Shown: positions 60,151 to 64,000 of the stretch, piece by piece
How positions within the stretch are numbered: position 1 is the first letter of the stretch
Layout: each line of letters begins with the position of its first letter
Assembly: GCA_018907035.1 (NCBI GenBank)
Contig: JACCIC010000022.1
Location: 639,501 to 703,500, forward strand
DNA: 64,000 nucleotides
Direction: 5' to 3'
Origin: Sycobia sp. Sy_11
Taxonomy: Eukaryota > Arthropoda > Insecta > Hymenoptera > Epichrysomallidae
The notes under the pieces: generated by a model
Told to the model about the DNA's origin: nothing
Database searches by the model: none
The model's input: only the letters and a program-made list of their open reading frames with translations
Translations under genes and position numbers: made by a program

Positions 60151-60760
60151 GCACAACTTAATCGCGCACATAGTCAAAACATTGCAGTCTGTGCAGCGAG
60201 GCCTTCTATATAAATCGTTCGTAATCGCTAATATACAAAGGCCGCGCAATTTTCCGAGCATCAGCTGCGGTAGTGCGTAAGATGCTGTCAGCTTCACTAT
60301 TCGATTATATTGTATCTAATTAGAACAATTATGTTTTGCGGCGACCGATTCACTCATTGCGAAGGGGATCCACCGTTTCCGCTATATATCGATCTACTTC
60401 ATGTAAAAACAGTGCACCGGGCGCGTGAACTTTAAAAAAGATCCACATAGGCGCATAAGTACGGATCTCGACGTGATGAGCGCGCCTTTCACCGAGGATC
60501 CATATATATATATATATATATACTTTCTATGACCAAGGAGTGACCTTTTTGCGCGAGGCTCTGCGAGAAAGGTATACGAGCATATAAACGCGTGTCCGTA
60601 TAATATTGTCTTGGTAAACGCGTAGCGACCTTTTGCCGATCGATCGACCGGTCGATCGGTCGTATATACCTCCTCGACCGCGGCATATATCTATATTTAT
60701 ATATGCCTACAGGTGTAAATACACTGCGCCGGACTATTTTCAACGCTAACAGTCTGCTTC
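60150..60760. promoter_or_regulatory. GC-rich hill with palindrome, possible regulatory DNA
   Basis: CpG-containing unique DNA, a TATATAA at 60210-60216 after GAGGCCTTC, a short (TA)n tract at 60501-60522 and the palindrome at 60641. No coding stretch is recognised. Confidence 0.22.
60641..60658. repeat. Perfect 18-bp CG-rich palindrome
   Basis: CGATCGACCGGTCGATCG, self-complementary over 18 bases, inside a CpG-rich stretch with further GATCG repeats on both sides (60637-60662). Confidence 0.95.
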
Positions 60761-60769
60761 CAGCCCTGT

Positions 60770-62050
60770 TTGTTTTTTGGTTTAAGCATATGTTTCCTTA
60801 CTTTGATTAAGCTGAGACGTATAGCCGTAGATTGAAAGGGCTGCATCCTACAGTTTTGGAAATTGACGGAATATCGATAAGAAAATATAAATATCGACAG
60901 TTCAATATAATTAGTTGGATAATACAATAATCGGTGAAGTATCGAGGGAATAGGAGCGCGTGATATAAAGTAAGCGTAAATGTGCCATTTTCGAGGCAAC
61001 TTTGAATTTCTGGCAATAGTAAATTTGGCCATGGTGGATCTTGAACGATATCCATGGCAATCGTTCATTTCTCTAGATAAATACCTTTTTAGTTTTTTTT
61101 TCTTTATGGTTAAACAATTCATTACATCTTAGTCAATATCCACGGAACTAGAAATTGGAGTATTAGTAATGTCTCCATTAAAAATTCATAATTTTTCCAA
61201 ACGCAGTCGCTCCATTTACATTTTTAGGAATAAATTAAAGCACCAATTTAAATGGATTAACTTCTTCAAATTTCCCTTGTGAGCACGACTCGGAGTTAAA
61301 TTAATTAAGAGGTTTTTTTTTATTAAAGTTTGCCTTCCTGAAACAAATTTCTACTCGGCGTAAAAAAGCTTTCCAAATCTGTTTTCCTCACAGGCCGAAT
61401 CCGTGCGTCTCGAACAATTTGAGCTGCAATATTACCTGACTAATTAACCCTCTCATCGGTAAAGTGTAAAAAGTTGCTATTGTAATTTATCAGAATTCCA
61501 TTCGGGATAACATTTGGTTATCTTGATTATCTACTAATAAACGTGTAGGTAAAAAATTTATAAAATTTAAGTCTTGCCCGGATACTTCATACTTTTAGTT
61601 GAACTATGGATTTATGCAACGTTGGGGAATATAATTTTTACTAATGTTCAAAAGGTGATAAGTCCAGCTTCTTTTGTGTAATTCGTCAGAATTTTTTTCA
61701 AAAGACCAGTATTTTCTACGACGTAAAAGAGCTTTAACAATCTCCAAATTTTCAATGGTACTTTCAGTATCATGAAGATACATTTCGAGATACATTTTTT
61801 AAAATTTGACTATTCCAAGGATTTTCTAAATCTTTCTTTTCATAGTTCATTCCATTGTCTCGAGTTCTTCAGGCCATTTTTCATATTTTCATTGTAATAT
61901 TTTGGAAGAAAATTATGCGAAAAAATAATCGTTAAAAAAATATTTTTCATGAAAAAATATTTACTGCTCCTCCTCTAGCATGGTCGGTGAAGAATGCCAA
62001 CAGATTACTTTTATTTCACACCTCTTAAAAAAAAAGAAGAGTTATCGAGG
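60770..62050. other. Stretch without a recognised gene
   Basis: A minus-strand frame from 61122 (ATG) to 60697, 141 codons, is the longest single-strand frame here but has no domain, signal peptide or supporting splice sites. Otherwise AT-rich and featureless. Confidence 0.45.
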
Positions 62051-62411
62051 CGAGAGTGTTTTGAGTTTTATCCAAACGCAGCGCGTTCATCCCGCCAAGA
62101 GAATATAATCAAGCGTTTCGAAAGACGTGAGGCCACTCTCAAATGCTATAGATAGATGCAGACACATACAGATATACACACGCGCACGCGAGTCTTGATA
62201 AAAAAATACTCGAGCAATCTGCACACGTGTAATTCGCCATTGCCGCGTTTTCCTGTAATATAACGCCCCTTCAAGGGCGCTCTCATTACGAACGATACGA
62301 ATTATAATGCGCCCGCATTTGTAATATATATATATATATGAATGACAATATGAAATATCTCGCGATACGCTGCACTGGGCGACGGCGGAATTGTTTGCAC
62401 CCTTCTACTGT

Positions 62412-62419
<8 letters not shown>

Positions 62420-62456
<37 letters not shown>
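62420..62456. repeat. (TA)n tract inside a CpG-rich hill
   Basis: Pure TA alternation between GTACACACACA and CACGGCGATTCGTCG. Confidence 0.97.
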
Positions 62457-62459
<3 letters not shown>

Positions 62460-62640
62460 GGCGATTCGTCGTCGCGCCGCCGTCGTTACCGTCGTCGTCG
62501 CGTATCCCGCGCACAACTCAAGTCCGTCTCCTCTTGCCTTCCCCTCTCGCCAATCTTGCCCGCCACCCGACGTAGTAGCTCTTAGCAACGCGGGAGAGGG
62601 CGAAGCTCTGTAAAGAGGAAACGTCAAATTGCGCGGAATG
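62457..62640. promoter_or_regulatory. CpG-dense segment (CGTCGTCG-rich)
   Basis: About 180 bases with many CG dinucleotides and GTCGTCG units, between an (AT)n and a (GA)n tract, like the composition of the 20.6-22.3 kb hill. Frames on both strands are short. A promoter-like role is only a guess. Confidence 0.2.
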
Positions 62641-62672
62641 AGTGAGCGGTGCGCGAATTAAGACAGAGGGAG

Positions 62673-62675
<3 letters not shown>

Positions 62676-62732
<57 letters not shown>
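62676..62732. repeat. (GA)n tract
   Basis: Pure GA alternation after GGGAGAGC. Confidence 0.97.
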
Positions 62733-62736
<4 letters not shown>

Positions 62737-62899
62737 AAAGAAGGAGATGGGAGCGAAAGCGAGTTAACTCCGCGCCCTTTACTCAGTGCTCGCGGACGCG
62801 TACCTACATAAATGTACATTTAAGTCCCGAGCTAAATTTAAATGTACCGCGTAAGTACCAAGGGAGTTTCTCTTCGCTATTCCCTACTAAATACACACT

Positions 62900-62904
<5 letters not shown>

Positions 62905-62935
<31 letters not shown>
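62905..62935. repeat. (GA)n tract
   Basis: Pure GA alternation, second within 230 bases. Confidence 0.96.
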
Positions 62936-62937
<2 letters not shown>

Positions 62938-63007
62938 CGTATATAGTTGCCGCAGCTGTTACAAATCAATCAGGCTGTCGCGCGGATTTTCTCTTGGATT
63001 TGGGTTT

Positions 63008-63018
63008 ATATATATATA

Positions 63019-63067
<49 letters not shown>
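63008..63067. repeat. (TA)n tract
   Basis: TA alternation with one TTTA interruption near 63021. Confidence 0.96.
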
Positions 63068-63074
<7 letters not shown>

Positions 63075-63079
63075 TTGTG

Positions 63080-64000
63080 AGAGTCAGGAATATCCTGATG
63101 TTCATATATATACAAAATATATATGCGCCAAACTGCAGTATGAGTGCCTATTCTTGCGGGTTATTTTGCGCGAATTGGGAATTTCCAGATTCTCGTGTCT
63201 GGTAATATATGTATAGTAGAGATCCTGCTTGAACTATCAGTAATAGAACAAGTTATTACACTAGTAAATTATGAACATGAGTATACAGAAATTCTAAATT
63301 AATAAATGATGCTTAGATTTTTTAGAAATGCTTGAAGCTCAGATCGATTGTCGATTCTCTCGAAATTCGAAGTCTAATATCATTTTATGATGCATCCGTA
63401 ATTCTTATTAATACCTCTTCAAGCATTTAGAACAAAAAATTTGTATTGAGTCAAATCAACGTTTATTTGAATAGTTGGAAAAAAATATTTACTCGAGGCA
63501 AATAATTATTATTTCAGTTAAACAGTTAGCTGTTTGAAATGAAATTAATTTATGAAAACCATGAAATTACTTAGGTTTAAAAAATGATTTGTTTACAACT
63601 GTTAACACAAATTGTTATTTTATTCTATACGTTTTAGTAAGATTGATTCTAGTATGATAGTAACGAATTCAATAGAAAACATAATATTGAAAATGTCTCT
63701 AGAATGTATGTATAACCAAGCTTATTGGGCAAAGAGAAAGCAATCAGAGACACTTTTCCATCAGATTGAAACAAATCTTATTATATATATATATATGTAT
63801 ATTATGCATAGACTTATACGGGATATTACATGATACGCGATAATGGCCCTTTTAGTATTGCTTCCATCGTCTATATATATAAGCAAGACGAGATATGATA
63901 ATTGCAAAAGTAAAAAAATAATTGCAAGGCAACGTAGAAATGATAATTGGATACTAAAGTATAATTGAACAAGATATTTAGAAAACTTTAATGGGCTATG
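63080..64000. other. AT-rich end of the window, no gene recognised
   Basis: No coding stretch, RNA gene or transposon end is recognisable. Confidence 0.6.

Noticed and set aside
60697..61122. Minus-strand frame of 141 codons starting with ATG
   Set aside because: Longest frame of its area, but no domain, signal or splice support was found; kept only as a note in the regional entry.

Overview
The window is nuclear DNA of an animal, most probably an insect and plausibly a hymenopteran. It is AT-rich, with GC-rich exons, long introns, no operon-like gene packing, a decayed mariner-family transposon, TCAGT-type initiator sequences and a very large number of (AT)n, (GA)n and (CA)n tracts. The insect assignment rests on the gene below and on base composition; the species cannot be fixed from the sequence.

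One protein-coding gene is certain. Between 2955 and 15830 on the + strand lie five exons of a CSRNP/AXUD1-family gene (cysteine/serine-rich nuclear protein; the Drosophila member is Axud1), a nuclear transcription regulator. All four internal junctions use GT-AG sites and keep one reading frame for 1034 codons plus a stop. The conserved core (a PP1-type docking motif with YYFPRAQGF, then GGSTLGM, then a ten-cysteine domain, then the THFIHT block) is spread over exons 2 to 4 as listed here. The first listed exon is a very GC-rich, 409-codon N-terminal extension with no usable start codon. At least one more 5' exon must therefore exist, either in the AT-rich 1-2954 stretch or outside the window. 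The third listed intron carries an internally deleted, multiply frameshifted mariner relic of about 1.0 kb in the opposite orientation.

From about 16.5 kb to 64 kb I recognise no conserved protein. This part alternates between AT-rich stretches and GC/CpG-rich hills near 20.5-22.3, 26.8-27.4, 29.1-29.6, 33.0-35.7, 43.5, 45.2-46.2, 47.1-47.3, 49.7-50.0, 51.5-52.6, 54.3-55.1, 60.2-60.7 and 62.0-62.9 kb. Many hills hold or border a long pure (AT)n tract. The hills at 20.6-22.3 and 29.1-29.6 kb look most like promoters or first exons: tandem TCAGT initiators in one, and a TATA box followed by a perfect splice donor in the other. The simplest reading is that this half is the 5' non-coding part, or a giant first intron with regulatory DNA, of another gene whose coding exons lie outside the window. 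That is inference. A possible two-exon remnant at 16.78-17.32 kb and a possible membrane-segment exon near 45 kb are the only other protein candidates I list, both weak.
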